Positions 10,928 through 23,699 of a stretch of 64,000 nt of DNA are shown here, in pieces. Below the pieces are notes generated by a model. The model was not told the origin of the DNA. It searched no databases and worked only from the letters and a program-made list of their open reading frames with translations. The position numbers and the translations under genes were made by a program. The stretch covers positions 17,038 through 81,037 of the forward strand of contig CAVMBN010000159.1 of the NCBI GenBank assembly GCA_963678705.1. The letters are read 5' to 3'. The DNA comes from Panorpa germanica. Its lineage: Eukaryota > Arthropoda > Insecta > Mecoptera > Panorpidae. Position 1 is the stretch's first letter. Every line of letters begins with the position of its first letter.

Positions 10928-12519
10928 CGAGGATTTAAAGTTAATGCGGCTGTAGGATAAAAGTCTGGAGACGATACCAAATATATTGCCAAAGAGATAA
11001 ATGCATATATGCATAATCTCTGGCAAGACAGATGGGACTTAATACAAAAAGAAAGACCTACGTATTGGTTTACAAGGACGTTAATATGGCTTTGCAACAC
11101 AAGTGGTTCCTATCTACTATGTGTAAGATCGGCTCCTGCTACTTTAGGTGAAAAAAGTGAATAAAAGTGAGAAATTAATTACGGAACAAAATTAAATAAA
11201 TTATATGAATACTTTTTCAAACGAAAAGTATTTAAGTTTGTTTTTAATTTGTGTTAACTTACCCTAAACAAAGTGTTTTTACAAAAGTTTTACAGTTGGA
11301 AACCAGTGTTAAAAACGAATTTTTCATTACGCGTACACGCGGTCTTATAAACATAACCTCAAAATTGTAACTTTGATGTTTGATATAAGACATTAATAAG
11401 TGCGATAGACAAAAAAAGTGATAATAATTAGGTTAGTGTTAGTGCTAAAACATCAAGTGGTTAAGAAATTTAAGAAATCTGTAGAGCTATATAAGGAATA
11501 CCTCATATAAACACTACAAATATACAGATGACAAAAGGTTGCCGCCCACTATCAAGTATGTCGATTAACATTAACTATAAATAATATTAAAACATAAGAA
11601 TTAGTTTATATAAATGCGTGTTTTAAATAATAAAGAGAGTGTATTAATTGTTATAAGTGATTAAGTGAACTATATATGCGGTTTTCTTGGAAATAGTGAT
11701 TGATCGTTCATGAACATTCAATGGTAACAAACAAATGGTAAGTAAGTAGGCATAAGTACAAGTATGTATATGAGATATTTTTAGAAATTCAGTGTGCCTT
11801 TGTTAATGTCTGGTGGCCAAGTGACCTTCAAAGAATTAGACCGGCAAAAACCTCTAGGTATGTCTACTGCGCTATGGAGAACTATTTTTATTGTCGAACA
11901 TTAATTTTACAAACCGATTATTGTTCCATGAAAAGGCAACTATCTAACGGTTGTCCTCAGCAATCCGTAATGGGGCCTGAGCTCTGGAACATGGTATTTG
12001 ACGAGAACTGTGTTTCTCACTCGAAAGGTTGTGTAAACGTATGTTTTGCCAACGATAATGTGATCCTTATCGTTGCAAATAGTACAGAACAACTAGAAAG
12101 CCGTTCTCGACCTGCTATAGATAAAATCAGTAGTTTCTTGAAGCTACAAAGCTTCAAAGCTACGAAACAAATACGGTAACAACGAGTAAAAAACTTGTAA
12201 CACACCTTGCGCGTGTCACAAGGACGGAATAAAGCTTAAACTCTGCAACTATGCACTATACAAGAGGGCATTTATGCCAATGGTTGTGTATTGTGATTCG
12301 GCATGGTATTACAGGATAAATCTTCTAGATCTTCCATGCAAAGAACTATATTATTGACGATGACGCGTTGTTGCAGAACTGTATCTACAGAAGTGGTGCA
12401 GGTGATATTGGAGACAATTCCTTTAGATTTAAAAATCACTCATGCACTTACTCAAGTACAAATTACGCTAGAACTGAAAAAATCAAATTTTGATGATTTA
12501 AAATTAATGCGACAAATTT
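10928..12519 (+). repeat. Satellite unit 1
   Basis: First unit, fused to the polymerase-like pseudogene. Its RT frame (from 11874) is shifted by an 8-nt duplication at about 12151-12158, also present in unit 11. Confidence 0.9.
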
Positions 12520-14106
12520 CGAGGATTTAAAGGTAATGCGGCTGTAGGATAAAAGTCTGGAAACGATACCAAATATATTGCCAAAGAGATGAATGCATAT
12601 ATGCATAAGCTCTGGCAAGACAGATGGGTCTTAATACAAAAAGGAAGACCTACATATTGGTTTATAAGGACGTTAATATTGCTTTGCAACACAAGTGGTT
12701 CCTATCTACTATGTGTGTGATCGGCTCCTGCTACTTTAGGTGAAAAAAGTGAATAAAAGGGAGAAATTAATTACGGAAAAAAATTAAATAAATTATATGA
12801 ATACTTTTTCAAACGAAAAGTATTTAAGTTTGTTTTAAATTTGTGTTAATTTACCCTAAACAAAGTGTTTTTATAAAAGTTTGACAGTTGGAAACCAGTG
12901 TTAAAAACGAATTTTTCATTACGCGTACACGCAGTCTTATAAACATAACCTCAAAATTGTAACTTTGATGTTTGATATAAGACATTAATAAGTGCGATAG
13001 ACAAAAAAAGTGACAATAATTAGGTTAGTGTTAGTGCTAAAACATCAAGTGGGTAAGAAATTCAAGAAATCTGTAGAGCTGTATATGGAAGACCTCATAT
13101 AAACACTACAAATATACGGAAGACAAAAGGTTGCCGCCCACTATCAAGTAAGTCGATTAACATTAACTATAAATAATATTAAAACATAAAAATTAGTTTA
13201 TATAAATGCGTTTTTTAAATAATAAAGAGAGTGTATTAATTGTTATAATTGATTAAGTTAACAATATATGCGGTTTTCTTGGAAATAGTGATTGATCGTT
13301 CATGAACATTCAATGGTAACAAACAAATGGTAAGTAAGTAGGCATAAGTCCAAGTATGTACATGAGATATTTATAGAAATTCAGTGTGCCTTTGATTATG
13401 TTTGGTGGCCAAGTGACCTTCAAAGAATTAGACTGGCAAAAACCTTTAGGTACGTCTACTGCGCTATGGAGAACTATTTTCATTATCGAACATTAATTTT
13501 ACAAACCGATTACCGTTCCATAAAAAGGCAACTATCTAAACGTTGTCCTCAGCGATCCGTAATGGGGCCTGAGCTCTGGAACATGATATTTGACGAGAAC
13601 TGTGTTTCTCACTCGAAAGGTTGTGTAAACGTATGTTTTGCCAACGATAATGTGATCCTTATCGGTGCAAATAGAACTGAAATATTAGAAAGCCGTTCTC
13701 GATCTGCTATAGATAAAATCTGTAGTTTCTTGAAGCTACAAAGCTACAAAACAAATACGGTAACAACGAATGATAAACTTTTAACACACCTTGTGCGTGT
13801 CACAATTACGGAATGAAGCTTAAACTTGGCAACTATGCCGACACTATACAAGGGGGCATTTATGCCAATGGTTGTGTATTGCGCTTCGGCATGGTATAAC
13901 AGGATCAATCTTCCAGATCTTCCATGCAAAGAACTATGTTATTGACGATGACGCGTTGTTGCAGAACTGTATCTACAGAAGTGGTGCAGGTGATATTGGG
14001 GACAATTCCATTAGATTTAAAAATCACTCATGCACTTACTCAAGTACAAATTACGCTAGAACTGAAAAAATCAAATTTTGATGATTTAAAATAATGCAAA
14101 AAATTT
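12520..14106 (+). repeat. Satellite unit 2
   Basis: RT fragment open at 13466-13816, and in frame upstream to about 13364. Confidence 0.9.
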
Positions 14107-14279
14107 CGAGGATTTAAAGTTAATGCGGCTGTAGAATAAAAGTCTGAAGACGATACCAAATATATTGCTAAAGAGATGAATGCATATATGCATATTCTCT
14201 GGCAAGACAGATGGGACTTAATACAAAAAGAAAGACCTACGTATTGGTTAACAAGGACGTTAATATGGCTTTGCAACAC
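13364..14279 (+). pseudogene. R1-like LINE RT fragment (representative copy; extends into unit 3)
   Basis: The frame starting near 13364 reads motif A (IQCAFDYVWWP, Asp codon at 13394), then the 116-codon open stretch 13466-13816. That stretch contains LILQTDYRS, KRCPQRSVMGPELWN (motif B) and CFANDNVILIGAN (motif C, first Asp changed to Asn), followed by AIDKICSFLKLQ, a thumb-like helix. After a frame change, CCRTVSTEVVQVIL and TIPLDLKI match the R1-type C-terminal region (CRTVSTEALQV...IPLDLEI). LWQDRWDLIQK with RPTYW matches the last conserved block. Fingers, endonuclease and gag are absent. Equivalent fragments occur in every unit. Confidence 0.75.
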
Positions 14280-15693
14280 AAGTGGTTCCTATCTACTATG
14301 TGTGAGATCGGCTCCTGCTACTTTAGGTGAAAAATGTGATTAAAAGTGAGAAATTAATTACGGAACAAAATTAAATAAATTATATGAATACTTTTTCAAA
14401 CGAAAAGTATTTAAGTTTGTTTTAAATTTGTGTTAACTTACCCTAAACAAAGTGTTTTTACAAAAGTTTGACAGTTGGAAACCAGTGTTAAAAACGAATT
14501 TTTCATTACGCGTACACGCAGTCTTATAAACATAACCTCAAAATTGTAATTTTGATGTTTGATATAAGACATTAATAAGTGCAATAGACAAAAAAAGTAA
14601 TAATAATTAGGTTAGTGTTAGTGCTAAAACATTAAGTGGTTAAGAAATTCAAGAAATCTGTAGAGCTATATAAGGAGACCTCATATAAACACTACAAATA
14701 TACGGAAGACAAAAGGTTGCCGCCCACTATCAAGTATGTCGATTAACATTAACTATAAATAATATTAAAACATAAAAATTAGTTTATATAAATGCGTGTT
14801 TTAAATAATAAAGAGAGTGTATTAATTGTTATAAGTAATTAAGTGAACAATATATGCGGTTTTCCTAGAAATAGTGATTGATTGTTCATGAACATTCAAT
14901 GGTAACAAACAAACGGTAAGTAAGTAGGCATAAGTACAAGTATGTACATGAGATATTTATAGAAATTTAGTGTGCCTTTGATAATGTCTGGTGGCCAAGT
15001 GACCTTCAAAGAATTAGACCGGCAAAAACCTCTAGGTACGTCTACTGCGCTATGGAGAACTATTTTTATTGTCGAGCATTAATTTTACAAACCGATTACC
15101 GTTCCATGAAAAGGCAACTCTCTAAAGGTTGTCCTCAGCGATCTGTAATGGGGCCTGAGCTCTTTAACATGGTATTTGACGAGAACTGTGTTTCTCACTC
15201 AAAAGGTTGTGTAGACGTATGTTTTGCCAACGATAATGTGATCCTAATCGGTGCAAATAGTACAGAACAACTAGAAAGCCGTTCTCGACCTGCTATAGAT
15301 AAAATCTGTAGATTGTTAAAGCTACAAAGCTACAAAACAAATACGGTAACAACGAATAATAAACTTTTAACACACCTTGCGCGTGTCACTAGGACGGGAT
15401 GAAGCTTAAACTCGAAAACTATGCCGACACTATACAAAAGGGCATTTATGCCAATGGTTGTGTATTTTGCTTCGGCATGGTATTACAGGATTAATCTTCC
15501 AGATCTTCCATGCAAAGAACTATGTCATTGCCGATGACGCGTTGTTGCAGAATTGTATCTACAGAAGTCGTGCAGGTGATATTGGGGACAATTCCTTTAG
15601 ATTTAAAAATCACTCATGCACTTACTCAAGTTCAAATTACGCTAAAACTAAAAAAATAAAATTTTGATGAATTAAAATTATTGCGACAAATTT
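14107..15693 (+). repeat. Satellite unit 3
   Basis: RT fragment open at 15052-15402. The segment 15515-15554 is the source of a 40-nt inverted copy found in unit 4. Confidence 0.9.
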
Positions 15694-17314
15694 CGAATAT
15701 TTAAAGTTAATGCGGCTGTAGGATAAAAGTCTGGAGACGATACCAAATATATTGCCAAAGAGATGAATTCTGCAACAACGCGTCATCGGCAATGACATAG
15801 TTCTTAATATGCATAAGCTCTGGCAAGACAGATGGGACTTAATACAAAAAGGAAGACCTACGTATTGGTTTACAAGGACGTTAATATTGCTTTGCAACAC
15901 AAGTGGTTCTTATCTACTATGTGTGTGATCGGCTCCTGCTACTTTAGGTGAAAAAAGTGATTAAAAGTGAGAAATTAATTACGGAAAAAAATTAAATAAA
16001 TTATATGAATACTTTTTCAAACGAAAAGTATTTAAGTTTGTTCTAAATTTGTGTTAATTTACCCTAAACAAAGTGTTTTTACAAAAGTTTGACAGTTGGA
16101 AACCAGTGTTAAAAACGAATTTTTCATTACGCGTACACGCGGTCTTATAAACATAACCTCAAAATTGTAATTTTGATGTTTGATATAAGACATTAATAAG
16201 TGCGATATACAAAAAAAGTGATAATAATTAGGTTAGTGTTAGTGCTAAAACATCAAGTGGTTAAGAAATTCAAGAAATCTGTAGAGCTATATAAGGAGAC
16301 CTCATATAAACACTACAAATATACGGAAGACTAAAGGTTGCCGCCCACTATCAAGTATGTCGATTAACATTAACTATAAATAATATTAAAAAATTAAAAT
16401 TAGTTTATATAAATGCGTGTTTTAAATAATAAAGAGAGTGTATTAATTGTTATAAGTAATTAAGTGAACAGTATATGCGGTTTTCCTAGAAATAGTGATT
16501 GATCGTTCATGAACATTCAATGGTTACAAACAAATGGTAAGTAAGTAGGCATAAGTACAAGTATGTACATGAGATATTTATAGAAATTTAGTGTGCCTTT
16601 GATAATGTCTGGTGGCCAAGTGACCTTCAAAGAATTAGACCGGCAAAAACCTCTAGGCACGTCTACTGCGCTATGGAGAACTATTTTCATTGTCGAACAT
16701 TAATTTTACAAACCGATTACCGTTCTATGAAAAAGCAACTCTCTAAAGGTTGTCCTCAGCGATCTGTAATGGGGCCTAAGCTCTTTAACATGGTATTCGA
16801 CGAGAACTGTGTTTCTCACTCAAAAGGTTGTGTAGACGTATGTTTTGCCAACGATAATGTGATCCTTATCGGTGCAAATAGTACAGAACAACTAGAAAGC
16901 CGTTCTCGACCTGCTATAGATAAAATCTGTAGTTTCTTGAAGCTACAAAGCTACGAAAAAAATACGGTAACAACGAATAATAAACTTGTAACACACCTTG
17001 CGCGTGTCACAAGGACGGGATGAAGCTTAAACTCGGAAACTATGCCGACACTATACAAAAGGGCATTTATGCCAAGGGTTGTGTATTTTGCTTCGGCATG
17101 GTATTACAGGATTAATCTTCCAGATCTTCCATGCAAAGAACTATGTTATTGACGATGACGCGTTGTTGCAGAACTGTATCTACAGAAGTGGTGCAGGTGA
17201 TATTGGGGACAATTCCTTTAGATTTAAATATCACTCATGCACTTACTCAAGTACAAATTACGCTAGAACTGAAAAAATCAAATTTTGATGATTTAAAATT
17301 AATGCGACAAATTT
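15694..17314 (+). repeat. Satellite unit 4 (1621 bp)
   Basis: Longer than its neighbours because of the inverted 40-nt insertion at 15766-15805. RT fragment open at 16673-17023. Confidence 0.9.
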
Positions 17315-18902
17315 CGAGGATTTAAAGGTAATGCGGCTGTAGGATAAAAGTCTGGAGACAATACAAAATATATTGCCAAAGAGATGAATGCATATATGCA
17401 TAAGCTCTGGCAAGACAGATTGGACTTAATACATAAAGGAAGACCTACGTATTGGTTTACAAGGACGTTAATATTGCTTTGCAACAAAAGTGGTTCCTAT
17501 CTACTATGTGTGTGATCGGCTTCTGCTACTTTAGGTGAAAAAAGTGATTAAAAGGGAGAAATTAATTACGGAAAAAAATTAAATAAATTATATGAATACT
17601 TTTTCAAACGAAAAGTATTTAAGTTTGTTTTAAATTTGTGTTAATTTACCCTAAACAAAGTGTTTTTACAAAAGTTTGACAGTTGGAAACCAGTGTTAAA
17701 AACGAATTTTTCATTACGCGTACACGCGGTCTTATAAACATAACCTTAAAATTGTAACTTTGATGTTTGATATAAGACATTAATAAGTGCGATAGACAAA
17801 AAAAGTGATAATAATTAGGTTAGTGTTAGTGCTAAAACATCAAGTAGTTAAGAAATTCAAGAAATCTGTAGAGCTATATAAGGAATACCTCATATAAACA
17901 CTACAAATATACGGAAGACAAAAGGTTGCCGCCCACTATCAAGTGAGTCGATTAACATTAACTATAAATAATAATAAAACATAAGAATTAGTTTATATAA
18001 ATGCGTGTTTTAAATAATAAAGAGAGTGTATTAATTGTAATAAGTGATTAAGTGAACAATATATGCGGGTTTCTTGGAAATAGTGATTGATCGTTCATGA
18101 ACATTCAATGGTAAAAAACAAATGGTAAGTAAGTAGGCATAAGTACAAGTATGTACATGAGATATTTATAGAAATTCAGTGTGCCTTTAATATTGTCTGG
18201 TGGCCAAGTGACCTTCAAAGAATTAGACCGGCAAAAACCTCTAGGTACGTCTACTGCGCTATGGAGAACTATTTTTATTGTCGAACATTAATTTTACAAA
18301 CCGATTACCGTTCCATAAAAAGGCAACTATCTAAAGGTTGTCCCCAGCGATCCGTAATGGGGCTTGAGCTCTGAAACATAGTATTCGACGAGAACTGTGT
18401 TTCTCACTCGAAAGGTTGTGTAAACGTATGTTTTGCAAACGATAATGTGATCCTTATCGGTGCAAATAGTACAGAACAACTAGAAAGCCGTTCTCGACCT
18501 GCTATAGATAAAATCTATAGTTTCTTGAAGCTACAAAGCTACAAAACAAATACGGTAACAACGAATGATAAACTTGTAACATACCTTTCGCGTGTCACAA
18601 GGACGGAATAAAGCTTAAACTCGGCAACTATGCCGACACTATACAAGGGGGCATTTATGCCAATGGTTGTGTATTGTGCTTCGGCATGGTATTACAGGAT
18701 CAATCTTCCAGATCTTTTATGCAAAGAACTATGTTATTGACGATGACGCGTTGTTGCAGAACTGTATCTACAGAAGTGGTGCAGGTGATATTGGGGACAA
18801 TTCCTTTAGATTTAAATATCACTCATGCACTTACTCAAGTAAAAATTACGCTAGAACTGAATAAATTAAATTTTGATGATTTAAAATTAATGCAACAAAT
18901 TT
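17315..18902 (+). repeat. Satellite unit 5
   Basis: RT frame (from 18261) stopped by TGA at 18372, where other units have TGG. Nearly identical from about 17440 onward to unit 8. Confidence 0.9.
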
Positions 18903-20489
18903 CGAGAATTTAAAGTTATTGCGGCTGTAGGATAATAGTCTAGAGACGATACCAAATATATTGCCAAAGTGATGAATGCATATATCCATAAGCTCTGGCA
19001 AGACAGATCGGACTTAATACAAAAAGAAAGACCTACGTATTGGTTTACAAGGACGTTAATATGGCTTTGCAACACAAGTGGTTCCTATCTACTATGTGTG
19101 AGATCGGCTCCTGCTACTTTAGGTGAAAAAAGTGATTAAAAGTGAGAAATTAATTACGGAACAAAAATAAATAAATTATATGAATACTTTTTCAAACGAA
19201 AAGTATTTAAGTTTGTTTTAAATTTGTATTAACTTACCCTAAACAAAGTGTTTTTACAAAAGTTTGACAGTTGGAAACCTGTGTTAAAAACAAATTTTTC
19301 ATTACGCGTACACGCAGTCTTATAAAAATAACCTTAAAATTGTAACTTTGATGTTTGATATAAGACATTAATAAGTGCGATAGACAAAAAAAGTGATAAT
19401 AATTAGGTTAGTGTTAGTGCTAAAACTTCAAGTGGTTAAGAAATTCAAGAAATCTGTAGAGCTATATAAGGAGACCTCATATAAACACTACAAATATACG
19501 GAAGACAAAAGGTTGCCGCCCACTTTCAAGTATGTCGATTAACATTAACTATAAATAATATTAAAACTTAAGAATTAGTTTATATAAATGCGTGTTTTAA
19601 ATAATAAAGGGAGTGTATTAATTGTTATAAGTAATTAAGTGAACAATATATGCGATTTTCCTAGAAATAGTGATTGATCGTTTATGAACATTCAATGGTA
19701 ACAAACAAATGGTAAGTAAGTAGGCATAAGTACAAGTATGTACATGAGATATTTATAGAAATTTAGTGTGCCTTTGATAATGTCTGGTGGCCAAGTGACC
19801 TTCAAAGAATTAGACCGGCAAAAACCTCTAGGTACGTCTACTGCGCTATGGAGAACTATTTTCATTATCGAACATTAATTTTACAAACCGATTACCGTTC
19901 CATGAAAAGGCAACTCTCTAAAGGTTGTCCTCAGCGATCTGTAATGGGGCCTGAGCTCTTTAACATGGTATTCGACGAGAACTGTGTTTCTTACTCAAAA
20001 GGTTGTGTAGACGTATGTTTTGCCAACGATAATGTGATCCTTATCGGTGCAAATAGTACAGAACAACTAGAAAGCCGTTCTCGACCTGCTATAGATAAAA
20101 TCTGTAGTTTCTTGAAGCTACAAAGCTACGAAACAAATACGGTAACAACGAATGATAAACTTGTAACACACCTTGCGCGTGTCACAAAAACGGAATGAAG
20201 CTCAAACTCGGCAACTTTGCCGACACTATACAAAAGGGCATTTATGCCAATGGTTGTCTATTTTGCTTCGGCATGGTATTACAGGATTAATCTTCCAGAT
20301 CTTCCATGCAAAGAACTATGTCATTGACGATGACGCGTTGTTGCAGAATTGTATCTACAGAAGTGGTGCAGGTGATATTGGGGACAATTCCTTTAGATTT
20401 AAAAATCACTCATGCACTTACTCAAGTTCAAATTACGCTAGAACTAAAAAAATAAAATTTTGATGATTTAAAATTATTGCGACAAATTT
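18903..20489 (+). repeat. Satellite unit 6
   Basis: RT fragment open at 19848-20198. Nearly identical to unit 9; differences seen near 19264 and 19425. Confidence 0.9.
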
Positions 20490-22077
20490 CGAGGATTTAA
20501 AGTTAATGCGGCTGTAGGATAAAAGTCTGGAGACGATACCAAATATATTGCCAAAGAGATGAATGCATATATGCATAAGCTCTGGCAAGACAGATGGGTC
20601 TTAATACAGAAAGGAAGACCTACGTATTGGTTTACAAGGACGTTAATATTGCTTTGCAACACAAGTGGTTCCTATCTACTATGTGTGTGATCGGCTCCTG
20701 CTACTTTAGGTAAAGAAAGTGATTAAAAGGGAGAAATTAATTACAGAAAAAAATTAAATAAATTATATGAATACTTTTTCAAACGAAAAGTATTTAAGTT
20801 TGTTTTAAATTTGTGTTAATTTACCCTAAACAAAGTGTTTTTATAAAAGTTTGACAGTTGGAAACCAGTGTTAAAAACGAATTTTTCATTACGCGTACAC
20901 GCGGTCTTATAAACATAACCTCAAAATTGTAACTTTGATGTTTGATATAAGACATTAATAAGTGCGATAGACAAAAAAAGTGACAATACTTAGGTAAGTG
21001 TTAGTGCTAAAACATCAAGTGGGTAAGAAATTCAAGAAATCTGTAGAGCTATATATGGAAGACCTCATATAAACACTACAAATATACGGAAGACAAAAGG
21101 TTGCCGCCCACTATCAAGTAAGTCGATTAACATTAACTATAAATAATATTAAAACATAAGAATAAGTTTATATAAATGCGTGTTTTAAATAATAAAGAGA
21201 GTGTATTAATTGTTATAAGTGATTAAGTGAACAATATATGCGATTTTCCTAGAAATAGTGATTGATCGTTCATGAACATTCAATGGTAACAAACAAATGG
21301 TAAGTAAGTAGGCATAAGAAAAATTATGTACATGAGATATTTATAGAAATTCAGTGTGCCGTTGATAATGTCTGGTGGCCAAGTGTCCTTCAAAGAATTA
21401 GACCGGCATAAACCTCTAGGTACGTCTACTGCGCTATGGAGAACTATTTTCATTGTCGAACATTAATTTTACCAACCAATTACCGTTCCATAAAAAGGAA
21501 ACTATCTAAATGTTGTCCTCAGCGATCCGTAATGGGGCCTGAGCTCTGGAACATGGTATTCGACGAGAACTGTGTTTCTCACTCGAAAGGTTGTGTAAAC
21601 GTAAGTTTTGCCAACGATAATAAGATCCTTATCGGTGCAAATAGTACAGAACAACTAGAAAGCCGTTCTCGACCTGCTATAGATAAAATCTGTAGTTTCT
21701 TGAAGCTACAAAGCTACGAAACAAATACGGCGACAACGAATGATAAACTTGTAACACACCTTGCGCGTGTCACAAGGACGGGATGAAGCTTAAACTCGGA
21801 AACTATGCCGACACTATACAAAAGGGCATTTATGCCAAGGGTTGTGTATTTTGCTTCGGCATGGTATTACAGGATTAATCTTCCAGATCTTCCATGCAAA
21901 GAACTATGTCATTGCCGATGACGCGTTGTTGCAGAATTGTATCTACAGAAGTCGTGCAGGTGATATTGGGGACAATTCCTTTAGATTTAAAAATCACTCA
22001 TGCACTTACTCAAGTTCAAATTACGCTAGAACTAAAAAAATAAAATTTTGATGAATTAAAATTATTGCGACAAATTT
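20490..22077 (+). repeat. Satellite unit 7
   Basis: RT fragment open at 21436-21786. The first part matches unit 10; the last part (from about 21770) matches units 3/4 instead, so this unit is a mosaic. Confidence 0.9.
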
Positions 22078-23699
22078 CGAGGATTTAAAGTTAATGCGGC
22101 TGTAGGATAAAAGTCTGGAGACGATACCAAATATATTGCCAAAGAGATGAATTCTGCAACAACGCGTCATCGGCAATGACATAGTTCTTAATATGCATAA
22201 GCTCTGGCAAGACAGATGGGTATTAATACAAAAAGGAAGACCTACGTATTGGTTTACAAGGACGTTAATATTGCTTTGCAACAAAAGTGGTTCCTATCTA
22301 CTATGTGTGTGATCGGCTTCTGCTACTTTAGGTGAAAAAAGTGATTAAAAGGGAGAAATTAATTACGGAAAAAAATTAAATAAATTATATGAATACTTTT
22401 TCAAACGAAAAGTATTTAAGTTTGTTTTAAATTTGTGTTAATTTACCCTAAACAAAGTGTTTTTACAAAAGTTTGACAGTTGGAAACCAGTGTTAAAAAC
22501 GAATTTTTCATTACGCGTACACGCGGTCTTATAAACATAACCTTAAAATTGTAACTTTGATGTTTGATATAAGACATTAATAAGTGCGATAGACAAAAAA
22601 AGTGATAATAATTAGGTTAGTGTTAGTGCTAAAACATCAAGTAGTTAAGAAATTCAAGAAATCTGTAGAGCTATATAAGGAATACCTCATATAAACACTA
22701 CAAATATACGGAAGACAAAAGGTTGCCGCCCACTATCAAGTGAGTCGATTAACATTAACTATAAATAATAATAAAACATAAGAATTAGTTTATATAAATG
22801 CGTGTTTTAAATAATAAAGAGAGTGTATTAATTGTAATAAGTGATTAAGTGAACAATATATGCGGGTTTCTTGGAAATAGTGATTGATCGTTCATGAACA
22901 TTCAATGGTAAAAAACAAATGGTAAGTAAGTAGGCATAAGTACAAGTATGTACATGAGATATTTATAGAAATTCAGTGTGCCTTTAATATTGTCTGGTGG
23001 CCAAGTGACCTTCAAAGAATTAGACCGGCAAAAACCTCTAGGTACGTCTACTGCGCTATGGAGAACTATTTTTATTGTCGAACATTAATTTTACAAACCG
23101 ATTACCGTTCCATAAAAAGGCAACTATCTAAAGGTTGTCCCCAGCGATCCGTAATGGGGCTTGAGCTCTGAAACATAGTATTCGACGAGAACTGTGTTTC
23201 TCACTCGAAAGGTTGTGTAAACGTATGTTTTGCAAACGATAATGTGATCCTTATCGGTGCAAATAGTACAGAACAACTAGAAAGCCGTTCTCGACCTGCT
23301 ATAGATAAAATCTATAGTTTCTTGAAGCTACAAAGCTACAAAACAAATACGGTAACAACGAATGATAAACTTGTAACATACCTTTCGCGTGTCACAAGGA
23401 CGGAATAAAGCTTAAACTCGGCAACTATGCCGACACTATACAAGGGGGCATTTATGCCAATGGTTGTGTATTGTGCTTCGGCATGGTATTACAGGATCAA
23501 TCTTCCAGATCTTTTATGCAAAGAACTATGTTATTGACGATGACGCGTTGTTGCAGAACTGTATCTACAGAAGTGGTGCAGGTGATATTGGGGACAATTC
23601 CTTTAGATTTAAATATCACTCATGCACTTACTCAAGTAAAAATTACGCTAGAACTGAATAAATTAAATTTTGATGATTTAAAATTAATGCAACAAATTT
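22078..23699 (+). repeat. Satellite unit 8 (1622 bp)
   Basis: The head carries the 40-nt inverted insertion (22150-22189), as in unit 4. The rest is a near copy of unit 5, including the TGA (here at 23169). Confidence 0.9.

Noticed and set aside
13744-13929. Small minus-strand frames (about 60-90 codons) within the satellite units
   Set aside because: They are antisense to the RT-derived part, vary between units, and have no domain.
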